Origin: Eretmocerus hayati
Taxonomy: Eukaryota; Arthropoda; Insecta; Hymenoptera; Aphelinidae
Length of the DNA stretch: 64,000 nt
Direction of reading: 5' to 3'
NCBI GenBank assembly: GCA_029851415.1
Contig: CM056744.1
Span: 64,846,172 to 64,910,171 of the forward strand
Shown: in pieces, positions 1 to 8,947 of the stretch
How positions within the stretch are numbered: the first letter of the stretch is position 1
Layout of the letters: each line of letters begins with the position of its first letter
Program-made: the position numbers and the translations under genes
The notes under the pieces: generated by a model
Told to the model about the DNA's origin: nothing
Databases searched by the model: none
The model's input: only the letters and a program-made list of their open reading frames with translations

Positions 1-386
1 ATAATAGATGAAGCCACCGAGCCTTGTAACTTGGACTCTGTATCGACCACGTGTGATTTTTGTACATCACAATTTTCTGAGGGACTTACCCCTTTTTCGG
101 ACACTGCCGGCGATGAGGTTGTCAGCACCTCGAAGTCAATCAAACTCACGTGCTGCTGTTGGAATTCTCTCTGCTGTTGTTGCAGCTGCTGCTCGAGCTC
201 GAGCCGTGCGGCACGTGTGTCTTGAATCTGTCGTATTTTCGACTCACTAGTTTCAATTGACTTGCTCATTTCCAGTTGTTGCTGTTGTAACAAAGCAGCT
301 GCAGCAGCTGCCTCGTCTGGGTTCGCCGGGATTTGTATGCCCAGCGTCCTCGCTATTTGGCGAGTAATCCTTTGGTGTTCACTCAT
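1..386 (-). CDS. Partial gag-like N-terminus of an LTR retrotransposon (runs off the left edge)
   Basis: The reverse strand is open from an ATG at 386-384 to the window edge, so the C-terminus is missing. The visible ~128 residues begin MSEHQRITRQIARTLG. They continue with a short Ala run, Gln-rich heptad-like stretches (LLQQQQLE, LEQQLQQQQREFQQQ) and a Ser/Glu-rich tail, which suggests a coiled coil. No catalytic motif is visible. It lies 66 bp downstream, in its own sense, of a tRNA-Trp primer-binding site, where the first ORF of an LTR retrotransposon sits; that position is the main reason for calling it gag. The family is not identified. Confidence 0.55.
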   Translation of the reverse strand, partial: MSEHQRITRQIARTLGIQIPANPDEAAAAAALLQQQQLEMSKSIETSESKIRQIQDTRAARLELEQQLQQQQREFQQQHVSLIDFEVLTTSSPAVSEKGVSPSENCDVQKSHVVDTESKLQGSVASSI

Positions 387-451
387 TTTGCTCTATGTAG
401 CAAAAATTTATTTACCCACTATTCACTCATTTATACACAAGCGACCAACGT

Positions 452-470
452 AATCACGCCGGGGTCACCA
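452..470 (-). other. Primer-binding site complementary to tRNA-Trp 3' end
   Basis: On the minus strand the sequence is TGGTGACCCCGGCGTGATT. Its plus-strand complement matches the CCA-terminated 3' end of insect tRNA-Trp as I know it, with about one mismatch in the T-arm. It sits between an LTR-like segment (471 upward) and the gag-like ATG at 386. This is the normal place for the minus-strand DNA primer of an LTR retrotransposon. Confidence 0.65.
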
Positions 471-720
471 AGTTGTGGGCTCTAGAGGCTCCACAATTAT
501 TTATCAAGACATTTGTGACTAGTGATTTCGGTGTAAAGTGAGGTTATGTACACCATAGTTTAATATAAAGCTATGTATTCAAATATATGTGCACATGGCC
601 GAGGGCCAGGAAGATCTGATGCTCGACGCAGCGAGCTGGCGCATGCCGGGAGATGCGGGGAGAAGGCAAGTGAGGAGAGAGAGAGCCACAGAGTAAGGGG
701 AACGGAGAAGCCGTACCCTA
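471..720 (-). repeat. 5' LTR of the left-edge element (far end uncertain)
   Basis: The sequence immediately outside the PBS should be the 3' end of the 5' LTR, here ending ...CCCACAACT on the minus strand. I cannot fix the other end because the partner LTR lies outside the window. Position 720 is only a guess, made because a plus-strand coding region starts soon after. The stretch contains GA-rich sequence around 660-700. Confidence 0.35.
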
Positions 721-765
721 CATTTGCTCTCTCATTCAACAACCGAGCAATTACCGACTGACCAC

Positions 766-1677
766 ATGAAGATTAAACGTGGAAACTCGCCATGTGCTAA
801 TCAACGAGCAGCTACAGTGGAAGTATACAGCCGAGTTGCGATGGAGAAAAACTTGGGATCATTAAAAACCAATTTTGAAAGTGTGATAGCAAGTGTTGTA
901 GAAGAGTGTAGGGTAGCGCAAGTGTTACGTAATGCGGCAAAAGATGATATGCTAATAAAACGGAAAAAATTAGAGAACTCTGTTAAAATATATAGTGACT
1001 TTTTGCAGCTATATGGTGAAAATTTTAACGAAGATTTAGACTTATTATTATTATCAAAGTCAGTCGGGACACAGACCATCATGGTTCCAGCCGAGGAAAA
1101 GTGCAATGTGGAAACTCAGACTTCAAGAAAAGTGCGGGACGTGAGTATATCGGTGGTCCCACTTATAGACTGTGAAATTTTTGAACAATATGAATACATT
1201 GGTATTCGCAAGAATAACAATTCTACTAATAAAGAGGTGGATGACGACACAACATCGAACATTCCATATAATAATACATCAAACATGCGAGATGCACCAT
1301 CTGATTCCCAGAAGAGCGCCAAAAGTTCCTTGAGTCCACTTGGTCAGGTTGTGGTGAACTACGACATCGAGCGCGCCGCATCACGCATAACAGGTAATGA
1401 AGCACACCAGGCGAGAAGTGGGAAACCGCATAACGCATCACTCAATGTTCCCTACCCAAGCTTCCTGTGGCCAACAGCTGCATCACGCGTAACTGCTAAC
1501 CCAGCAGATGACACGCGAAATAGTGAGCCACCGCGGGACAAGCTTTCCGCCAACTGGCCCCCACCCGTCACACCTGTTCTGGCCGACTTGGTATATATCT
1601 CGTCATCAAGCCCGTCAGGCATAACGGCGAATCAAGCGAATCACCAACAGGAGAATGAACAACTGAATGTGCAATAA
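766..1677 (+). CDS. Unknown 303-aa coiled protein, probably first ORF of a retroelement
   Basis: The ATG at 766 is the first in frame; another at 841 (MEKNLGSLKTNFESV) could be the real start. The N-terminal ~100 residues are charged and helical. They are followed by two TQT motifs (KSVGTQTI and NVETQT) about 20 residues apart. The second half is Ser/Asn/Pro-rich and low complexity, with a loosely repeated unit (AASRITGNEAHQ..., AASRVTANPADD..., SGITANQANHQ). I see no enzyme motif or membrane segment. It lies upstream of a polyG tract and an LTR on the same strand, which suggests a gag-like or accessory ORF of that element. The family is not recognised. Confidence 0.45.
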   Translation: MKIKRGNSPCANQRAATVEVYSRVAMEKNLGSLKTNFESVIASVVEECRVAQVLRNAAKDDMLIKRKKLENSVKIYSDFLQLYGENFNEDLDLLLLSKSVGTQTIMVPAEEKCNVETQTSRKVRDVSISVVPLIDCEIFEQYEYIGIRKNNNSTNKEVDDDTTSNIPYNNTSNMRDAPSDSQKSAKSSLSPLGQVVVNYDIERAASRITGNEAHQARSGKPHNASLNVPYPSFLWPTAASRVTANPADDTRNSEPPRDKLSANWPPPVTPVLADLVYISSSSPSGITANQANHQQENEQLNVQ

Positions 1678-1937
1678 CCCATTTTCAGCTCGACTCCAGA
1701 CATCGAACAAAGGGCCTCATCATCAAATGGGAAGCCCTCCATCAAAGTAATTAGTGATGTATCACTGCCGCAAGATCAATGGATTACTCTTGTACCAGGA
1801 CCACATTATGAACTCATATCTCCTAGACCCGAGGCAGAAGAAAGCGAAATTTAATTTCATTCGATTTCTCGGGTCAGGAGTCAATTTCAAGTTAAGCCGA
1901 AAATGAAGGAGCCACAGAACGTGAAAAAGAAGATTTG

Positions 1938-2243
1938 ATGTCAACATCGAGGGAAAATGGCATGAACTTTGATATTGTCGATTCAATAAAAATCCTAAAA
2001 AGACAAAATAAGATACGAGCCAGAATATATACGGAACGAAAAAAGGCAGAGGAAACAAGTAAAAACTGGTGCTACTTGTGCAGGCATGCTCACCCGAGAT
2101 CGCCGACTAGATGGGCAAAATGCAGAACTTGCAGCAAAGCCAGGGCGGATATTTCATGCCTAAGGAAGAACAATGTAAGAACATTTCAATGCATACGTGA
2201 CAAGAATCACGTTAAACACATCACACAAAATACACCCTTATAA
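1938..2243 (+). CDS. Unknown 101-aa Cys-rich ORF, possibly a broken 3' part of the element
   Basis: The ORF starts at the ATG at 1938 and encodes a basic protein. It carries a Cys-rich core (WCYLCRHAHPRSPTRWAKC followed by RTCSKARADISC), which resembles a small zinc-binding module, but the spacing fits no family I can name. Between 1678 and 1937 other frames are briefly open (around 1685-1853, ending ...HYELISPRPEAEESEI), so this region may be a frameshifted continuation of the ORF ending at 1677. It precedes the polyG tract and LTR on the same strand. Confidence 0.3.
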   Translation: MSTSRENGMNFDIVDSIKILKRQNKIRARIYTERKKAEETSKNWCYLCRHAHPRSPTRWAKCRTCSKARADISCLRKNNVRTFQCIRDKNHVKHITQNTPL

Positions 2244-2319
2244 CTTCGAGTAATCGGGTCATTTGTGATGTTGGACCACTACGTCCTGCTGGATACATTC
2301 CCGGGACGGGAATGGTCTA

Positions 2320-2337
2320 GGGGGGGGGGGGGGGAGA
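2320..2337 (+). other. Polypurine tract (15-G run) before LTR
   Basis: Fifteen consecutive G residues at 2320-2334 are followed by AGA and then the TGTGGCG start of an LTR-like sequence. This position and composition fit the plus-strand primer (PPT) of an LTR element. The exact G count is liable to sequencing error. Confidence 0.55.
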
Positions 2338-2473
2338 TGTGGCGTCCCGCCATCCCGGGGTGACCCAGATTGCCCGAAGAAAAGGAAAATGCTGACTTGT
2401 GATTAGGATTGGCCTGTCTTTCGAGTGACCTCCATTTGATTAGGCAATCAAGATTGTTGAGCGCATTGTTGTC

Positions 2474-2516
2474 GCCGTGCGCGTAACTCACAGTGACCCC
2501 GAGTTACGCGCACGGC
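2474..2516 (+). repeat. Perfect 16-bp inverted repeat inside the LTR
   Basis: GCCGTGCGCGTAACTC at 2474-2489 is followed by an 11-nt spacer and its exact reverse complement at 2501-2516. The arms are GC-rich. The hairpin lies about 35 bp upstream of the TATA box, so it may be a U3 regulatory dyad. Confidence 0.8.
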
Positions 2517-2550
2517 CAAAAGCAGGTCAGATTTCTTAATCATTCAAAAC

Positions 2551-2557
2551 TATAAAA
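2551..2557 (+). promoter_or_regulatory. TATA box of the LTR promoter
   Basis: TATAAAAATGG lies in the first third of the putative LTR, downstream of the hairpin, as expected for U3. It is supported by position and motif only. Confidence 0.45.
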
Positions 2558-3112
2558 ATGGAACATTAGCGTCAGTTAATTGATCAGTCTTTGTACAGAC
2601 CCGTTACTAAGTGTTTGAGTGTTTACTTGGTTATCGCCCACACGCGTGTTAGAAACCGCGCAACAAAGCGACGTTCTTCGAGTAAGTGAACTCAAACAAG
2701 ACTTGATCCTGCATTTCAGGATACGGCGATACCCAGAAGCTGCAGAAGGGCCAGCGCTATAATAAGTCCTCAATCAAGCTGCAAAAGGGCTAGCATATAA
2801 TAAGTCCTCAAGCCAGCTGCAGAAGGGTCAGCTCAGAATAAACCTTCAACATTCAACGGACCAGGACTCGTCCTATGATTGGTACTGAAGATCAGCCTTC
2901 AGAGAAGTCATTGGATTCCTAGAGTAGACTTAAGGAGACTAATTGTAAGTCAACAGCCATTATTGTGAAAACTCATCACTCGAAATAGTACTAAGGTTGC
3001 ATTTATGTATTTCAATAAATTTTATTTCGAATCAACTCTATTTTCTTTTGAATAAGAACAGAGTTGTCTCTTGATGAAATATATATCTCCCTATATTATA
3101 TAGTTCTAGTGT

Positions 3113-3990
3113 TTTTTGCCGCACCCTCGCGCACCCCCACCGCACCCAATCCGCACCTCACCCGCACCAAGCCGCACCCACCCGCACCCTCATCCGCACC
3201 CCCTGCGCACCTCTTCCGCAACCATGCGCACCCACCCGCACCCCTTCAGCATTTGGAAAACCGCACCCCCCGCACCATGCGCACCCCAAGCCGCACCCCA
3301 GCCGCACCCTAAGCCGCACCCCAACCGCACCCCAAGCCGCACCTCAGCCGCACCCTAAGCTGCACCCCTCCGCACCCTTCCCGCACCTCTCCGCACCTCT
3401 CCGCACACTCCGCACCTATCCGCACCCACGCCGCATCCCGAGCCGCACCTCCCCCGCACCCCGAGCCGCACCCCTCCGCACCCCAAGCCGCACCCTAAGC
3501 TGCACCTCTCCGCACCCCAGCCGGACCCCAAGCCGCACCTCCCCCGCACCCCAAGCCGCACCTCAGCCGCACCCTGAGCCGCATCCCAACCACACCCTAA
3601 GCCGCACCTCAGCCGCACCCTGAGCCGCACCCCAGCCGCACCCTGAGCCGCACCCCTCCGCACCCTCGGCCGCAACCCACCCGCACCCCTAGCCGCACCC
3701 TAAGCCGCACCCCAGCCGCACCCCGAGCCGCACCTCACCGCACTCTAAGCCGCACCTTAAGTCGCACCCTAAGCCGCACCCCAGCCGCACCCTAAGCCGC
3801 ACCTCAGCCGCACCCTAGGCCGCACCCCAATTGCACCCTAAGCCGCACCTCAGCCGCACCCTAAGCCGCAGCCCTTCGCACCCTCGGCCGCACCCCACCC
3901 GCACCCTAACCCCCACTCCACCCGCACCCGTCCGCGAACCTCCGGTCCGTCGCCCGCACCCTTAGCCGGACCCCAAGCAGCATCACAGCC
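3113..3990 (+). repeat. C-rich minisatellite of CCGCACC-type units
   Basis: About 0.9 kb consists of irregular ~10-13-bp units such as CCGCACCCTAAG, CCGCACCTCAG and CCGCACCCCAG. The plus strand is strongly C-rich, so the minus strand is G-rich with spaced GGG tracts (GGGTGCGGCTTAGGGTGCGG) and may form quadruplexes. Long open frames across it on both strands follow from the repeat period. The array begins about 50 bp after the LTR. Confidence 0.9.
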
Positions 3991-4997
3991 CGAGGTCATC
4001 TCTCATGAGAATTTCATAAAAATTTCATTTTCTCAAAATACCTTGAAACATAAGCACATCACTCATTGATTAGTCAAAACTAACCTCAGGAATAACGTTC
4101 AATTTTTTCAATCTTCTCAACATCTCCAATTTTTCATGTATCAAGATCTGATATACTCCAAGAATTCCCTTCATGATCTCAAACCTCGATCTCCAACGGC
4201 ATCCTTCAATCCTCCCCCCAATCACAGATCTTATTCTTCTCTCCTTTGTATCTAGGAATCACGAATATTACAATTCAATAATTCAATCCGAAAAATTTCA
4301 ATATGTAAGTGGATTTCCATACCACCTCTTCATGATCATTTTCTATGTCTCATAATCTCATCTAACTATTACATTATTGTCAGATCCATATATTATAAAA
4401 AATATTTCTGAAATCTCGGAGTTCCAAGGAGTATCACTACTAAACTTTCTATATTGTTAAACAAAAAATGATAATTTATTGAGGTACCACTCTTGGCACG
4501 TTTCTTTTTTTAACTAATTCATTATCCCAAAGTCAAATATTACCAAATTGAATTCAAAAAATTTGAGGGAAGATCGCCAGTAGCCCTATGAAACCCTCTG
4601 AAAAATATGATTTATCTAGAACATTCTTGTTTTTCGAACAAAACTGTCTATTTATTCATGGAAGAAATAATGTTATACTATGTACATTTCAATAATACTT
4701 CCCTGGAAATGTCCATGATACAAAAACGTCCATTGCTAATTTCCATTATAACCCTGTGGAATGTTCGAAAATTTCTCATATTCATTATATATTTGATTAC
4801 ATATTTCATAAACATATTCATCAAATTATCACTTCAACTACGAATGTTTCATTTCCTAATATGAGTCCTTCAATATCTATTTTTTCATCGTCTAAAATTT
4901 TGATATCCTCAAATTATTCACTTTCAGGATGTAAGTTGCTCTTATCAAATGGAATCAAATAAATTCCGAAACTAATCTATTCAAACTCCTGTTATTT
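3991..4997. other. AT-rich DNA without recognised features
   Basis: I see no credible coding region, RNA gene or repeat here. Composition changes sharply at ~4000 from C-rich minisatellite to AT-rich sequence that continues to ~18240. Confidence 0.5.
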
Positions 4998-5576
4998 TTA
5001 ACACTCACCATTTTCGCATAGATCACCAATAATTTCTACCTTAGTCCCACGGTCAGAATTCGAATTTTCATCATCTTTTTTAGTCAAAAGAATGTCTAAT
5101 TTGTGTATCCCATTCGTCAAGACGCCAATACACTCTTTCCTACTCTGTTTAGATTTTTCCACAAACTCTGTCCTAATATTACCTTGAATTTCTGTGGGGA
5201 TATTTGAAAACACGAATACATCATTATTCCACCATGATACCATTTCCTAACTCACTTATTAATTCTTTCTTCTTAGGAATATCTTCAAATCGAATTTCAG
5301 CAGATTTCTTGTTTTTCGAACGTTCAAATTCTCCAAGTAGAGATAGTTTCGAGAAATTCTGTAACTTGAACTCGTAGGGTACATTTCCTTTAGTATAGCC
5401 CTTCCTCCGTTGTATACATACGTTTTCCAACATCATTCTCTATCAATTTCACAATCATCAGATGTGGTTTAAAACGGAACCTAGAACAAATACGTACCTG
5501 ATGCAGTTTCACCAAATCCCGGAATTCCTCTATATCTTCGTCGGAAATGATGAATTGCAAACTCATTCCATCATTT
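4998..5576 (-). pseudogene. Unknown multi-segment gene fragment with splice donors, frame-broken
   Basis: Three overlapping reverse-strand frames look like parts of one protein. The segment at 5390-5576 contains MSLQFIISDEDIEEFRDL and ends at a donor-like CAG|GTACGT near 5497. The segment at 5224-5436 contains GNVPYEFKLQNFSKLSLLGE. The segment at 4998-5243 contains NNDVFVFSNIPTEIQGNIR and ends at a canonical donor (AATG|GTGAGT) near 5007. Frame changes between them imply introns or indels. A foldback element (5577-5945) interrupts the 5' side. No domain is recognised. Confidence 0.35.
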
Positions 5577-5945
5577 ACAAGTTGAACATTTGGTCTCGTC
5601 GATCTTGAAGGACGGTGGGGAACTAAATAAATTCCCAAAATTCCATGATGGAAATTTTATTGCAACGTTTCGTCCACTAGGTTTTGTGGACCTCATCAGG
5701 CTTCAGGTTTGTTATTCTTTAGATCGTCATGATATTTTGGACGATCTTGTAATAGAGCACAGACATAACGTCTGGCTCCTGTCAATACAAGTGAACAGAG
5801 AAAAGAATAACAAACCTGAAGCCTGATGAGGTCCACAAAACCTAGTGGACGAAACGTTGCAATAAAATTTCCATCATGAAATTTTGGGAATTTATTTAGT
5901 TCCCCACCGTCCTTCAAGATCGACGAGACCAAATGTTCAACTTGT
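5577..5945. mobile_element. Foldback element with 144-bp inverted arms and hammerhead-like core
   Basis: Positions 5577-5720 and 5802-5945 are inverted copies of each other, with only an occasional difference, around an 81-bp loop. The arms begin ACAAGTTGAACATTTGG. The loop contains smaller dyads (GATCGTC/GACGATC and CAGAC/GTCTG). Each arm contains CCTGATGAG, a GTCCAC/GTGGAC stem and CGAAACG, the order of a hammerhead ribozyme core. The element sits inside a broken unknown gene. No clear target-site duplication is seen. Confidence 0.8.
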
Positions 5946-6334
5946 ATATTAACCATCAAGGACGAAAAAATCTACCAAAATCACTTATGTCATTCCATCA
6001 TTATTGTTTACAATGAATTTGAATGTCTTGAATCCGTTCTTTGTCTCTTTATTGATGAATGACTGGTCTCCAATAATTTCTTCTACGTATCCAACTATAA
6101 TACTGGTAAATCATCTTAGATCATTCCATTGATTTCAAAAATCAATCATCATAATACCACAAATGCAACTCACGCTGTTTTATCTCCAACTTTCAATTTT
6201 GATTTCAAAAATTCAGCTGAGGTGAAGTCTAATTTCTTCGTTATTTTCGTAACATTATTTTCATTCGATTCCGTTTTTCTCTTATTCATGATTACTATAA
6301 CATACAGAATGAACAATAACATTTTTCATCTATG
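5946..6334. other. AT-rich intergenic DNA, no feature seen
   Basis: This is the flank between the foldback element and the C2H2 gene. No coding frame of convincing composition or strong repeat was found. Confidence 0.5.
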
Positions 6335-6685
6335 TCACGTATCACTTTTACAAATATGTTTTTTCAAATGATCTAATCTGTAGAATGGTTTTCCACAATT
6401 TCCACAAATTTGGCTCAATGATTCATCGTGAGACTTGATGTGACGGATCAACTGACTCTTTCTTTTGAACGATTTCTCACAACGTTTTTGTGTACAGCTA
6501 TACTCGTTTGGATCACCATGTGTGTCTGAATGGTCTTTCGAATGTCTACTATCCAATATTGAACCACACTCCAAGCAATGAATTTGTCTGTTTTTGTCAC
6601 TATTATGTCTTTTGATTTTATGTTTTCCCAGAAAATCCATCGTGGCAAATCTTAAATGACATTCTGGACAACTAACAGTCCTCAT
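6335..6685 (-). CDS. Small C2H2 zinc-finger protein (or terminal exon)
   Basis: The 116-aa frame starts at the ATG at 6685 (MRTVSCPECHLRF). It holds four Cys/His modules: CPEC...HKIKRH (residues ~6-27); CLECGSILDSRHSKDHSDTH; a CX4C variant (CTQKRCEKSFKRKSQLIRHIKSH); and CGNCGKPFYRLDHLKKHIC, whose last ligand is Cys. Such fingers usually bind nucleic acid. The frame stays open upstream to ~6720, where ATCTTCAG could be a 3' splice site, so this may be the last exon of a longer gene. It shares strand and AT-rich context with the Helitron-like gene at 7897-12512 and could be its cargo. Confidence 0.6.
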   Translation of the reverse strand: MRTVSCPECHLRFATMDFLGKHKIKRHNSDKNRQIHCLECGSILDSRHSKDHSDTHGDPNEYSCTQKRCEKSFKRKSQLIRHIKSHDESLSQICGNCGKPFYRLDHLKKHICKSDT

Positions 6686-7376
6686 TCCCTCTCTACCAAC
6701 TTCATCTGGTGTTTCACTGAAGATATCAAGAATAATTCAAAAGATCCCAATCAACAATCTAAAATGAATATAAATAATGCAAGCAAACAGGAGATTGGAA
6801 ATTAAACCATCCATCTCTAATTCTACTGTTTCATCGAATAGTTCTTTTTCTAATTGATTCAATTTCAGGATAGGCTCATCCAATCTCGAGTCTAACTAGT
6901 TTCTTCAACGAAGATCAGTCCAACCTTGGAAGAGATTGATTCTGGTCTAAATGAATTCATAATCCCCTTATCGAAACAATTCTGAATATATTGAAATTTT
7001 TTAACATAATTCTCACTTTTGTTATGCGAACACTTCAGAGTTCTCATACACATCATACATAAAAGTGTTGAAACTTCGACGAAAGATATGATTTGCTATT
7101 CCATTTTTACAAATATCTCTATGGAATGAATCATTATCAAGAAATTTCAGATATCAACATGATGAAAATACTTTTTTTGTTTGACCAATATCAGTTCATA
7201 TCAAGATCGGAATTTCCTTCATCAGTGGAAAATGAATCATAGCTAATCACCTCACTTCTCCATTCATCATTCTTTTCCTGGTTCTAGAAATACGATAATC
7301 TTATTAGGAACTCGGATTTACTGGACCTAATGTATAGGTATAAGAAAGGTATGATGAATTATGTCGATAACACGAA
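6686..7376. other. AT-rich spacer, no confident gene
   Basis: Short frames only. The stretch may hold introns or 5' exons of the C2H2 gene, but I cannot define them. Confidence 0.4.
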
Positions 7377-7814
7377 TCATAATTTATTTGTGATATCTAA
7401 GTCACAAATTTTCATTGACAGTTCATCCAATTCCTGTGACGACAATATTACATTAGCTAACTCGAGCAACACGTTATTGAGAACATTGACATCTTGAAGA
7501 ATTTGAGGACTGATTTCTCCATTTTTAATTCGAACTTCCAAATGATTCATGGCATGATTTTTCAAACTTCGAGGAACTCCCGACCAATCATTAAAATTTC
7601 CATGTGGTTTGTTTCCGGTAACATCATTTCTGACAACAAGTAATTTCTCAAGATTTTCAGATTCTTTCGATTCGGACAACGAATTAACATAATCATTGAA
7701 CAACTCTTCTTCTTTGATATGCTCTTCTATCTCATGATCCAGTCTTTGTGACTCCGCTCTTTCCACAACACTAGTTGAATCTACATTTCCATCAAAAATG
7801 GGATCGCATTGCAT
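7377..7814 (-). CDS. Unknown acidic protein, copy 1 of a duplicated gene
   Basis: The start is the ATG at 7814 (MQCDPIFDGNVDS), chosen by alignment to the paralogue at 14657-15088. It encodes ~145 residues: an acidic N-terminal part containing ESQRLDHEIEEHIKEEELF, then a helical C-terminal half (SLKNHAMNHLEVRIKNG, ISPQILQDVNVLNNVLLELA). No known domain, signal peptide or membrane segment is evident. TTTCAG lies just before the start region in this copy and an AG at the same place in the other, so both may be exons with a shared 3' splice site. The neighbour downstream is the Helitron-like helicase on the same strand. Confidence 0.5.
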   Translation of the reverse strand: MQCDPIFDGNVDSTSVVERAESQRLDHEIEEHIKEEELFNDYVNSLSESKESENLEKLLVVRNDVTGNKPHGNFNDWSGVPRSLKNHAMNHLEVRIKNGEISPQILQDVNVLNNVLLELANVILSSQELDELSMKICDLDITNKL

Positions 7815-7896
7815 TGTCAAAAGTCTGAAATGAATTTTGAATCATATATTCTTGACAGTATATCAATATGAATAATCTGATTGGTTTTGAGTTATT

Positions 7897-8935
7897 TTAA
7901 ATTTTAAAAATTTCTTTCCACACTATATTCTCCATACTGTCGTGATCTTCAAGGTGATTCTCAATGTATAAATTATTCGGGTTCCTACATCTCGATAATG
8001 CTACGTACAACTGTCCATGAGAGAAAAGAGGTCTCCTCAAGTATAACCCAACCATATCAAAGCTTTGCCCTTGGGATTTATTGATTGTCATTGCGAACGC
8101 AAGGACTAATGGAAACTGCTTCCTGTATAACGTGAAAGGCAAAGAAGAATTCTAGGTATCAAGAGTTATCCTCGGGATGAAAACGATACTCCCCATTTTA
8201 TCCCCAGTTATTATCTCTGCTTCAATATTATACTTATAGAGTCTCACAATCCTCAGTCTTGTTCTCTTGCACAGTCCATCTGACACACTCAAGTTCCTTA
8301 TCAACATCACTATAGCATTAACTTTCAATTCTAATTCATGTGGTGGCAGACCTTCTCTTATATTATTCAAAACCTCGAAGGATAATATTTTCTTATTCAG
8401 TCTCAGAGTATCTTCATTATGAGGAGCAAGAATGACACTATTGATAGTTCGATCTTTTTTAGAGTTTCCGTAAATTTTATCGCAAACGTCATCGCATTTC
8501 CATTCTTGAGGAATTGTCAAACGATCTATTTTTCCTTCCCCAATGTTCAATAAAAATGAACAAAACTCAGTATTATTTGAACGTAAATTTTGAGTTAATT
8601 TCATAATCTTGAATAACCCCCATAAAGATGAATATTTTATGGTTTCTTCAACTATGGAGTCACTATGGAATTTTTTCATAACAGGTAGTATTTGACGGAA
8701 ATCCCCCCCCCCCCCCAAGAATTATCAATTTCCCTCCAAAAGGTAAGTCATTGTTACACAAGTCTCTGAGAGTTCTTTCAACTATCTCGAGGGCCTTTTT
8801 TGGTATCATCGAAGCTTCGTCCCAAATGATAATATCCGCCTCTCTAAGTCTCTTTTTATCTGAATCAGATTTCAAGAATATAGTTTCAATGTCTTGGAAT
8901 TCGATTGGTAATTTGAACTGTCTATGACTCGTCAT
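7897..8935 (-). pseudogene. Pif1-like helicase part of the Helitron-like gene, frame-broken
   Basis: 8935-8663 carries the Walker B region (IIIWDEASMI) and ends in a polyG stretch. 8718-8152 carries DFRQILPV, the QNLRSN block and a HNEDTLRLN block. 8142-7897 carries AMTINKSQGQSF and YVALSRCRN, the terminal helicase motifs. The frame changes at the 14-base run 8703-8716; seven bases would keep the usual ILGGDFRQ block in frame. A TAG at 8154-8152 is a further stop. The helicase would be non-functional as it stands. Confidence 0.8.
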
Positions 8936-8947
8936 TCCTTTTGTTAA

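Larger units (their letters stand above)
2338..3060 (+). repeat. Probable 3' LTR (TG...CA) of a plus-strand LTR retrotransposon
   Basis: The segment begins TGTGGCGTCCCGCC directly after the PPT and ends ...GAATAAGAACA. It contains a perfect hairpin (2474-2516), a TATA box (2551) and later AATAAA-type signals near 2837 and 3013, in U3-R-U5 order. No second copy occurs in the window, so the ends rest on the PPT and TG/CA rule only. A solo LTR is possible. Confidence 0.5.

Noticed and set aside
8..250. Plus-strand frames at the left edge
   Set aside because: They are antisense to the gag-like frame, which has PBS and LTR support.
3064..3675. Long Pro/Arg- or Gly/Cys-rich open frames on both strands
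   Set aside because: They follow directly from the CCGCACC repeat, which happens to lack stops in several frames.
5800..5870. A complete, functional hammerhead ribozyme
   Set aside because: Core and stem II are present, but I could not find a satisfactory stem III with UH cleavage site or a matching stem I; kept only as a hammerhead-like motif.
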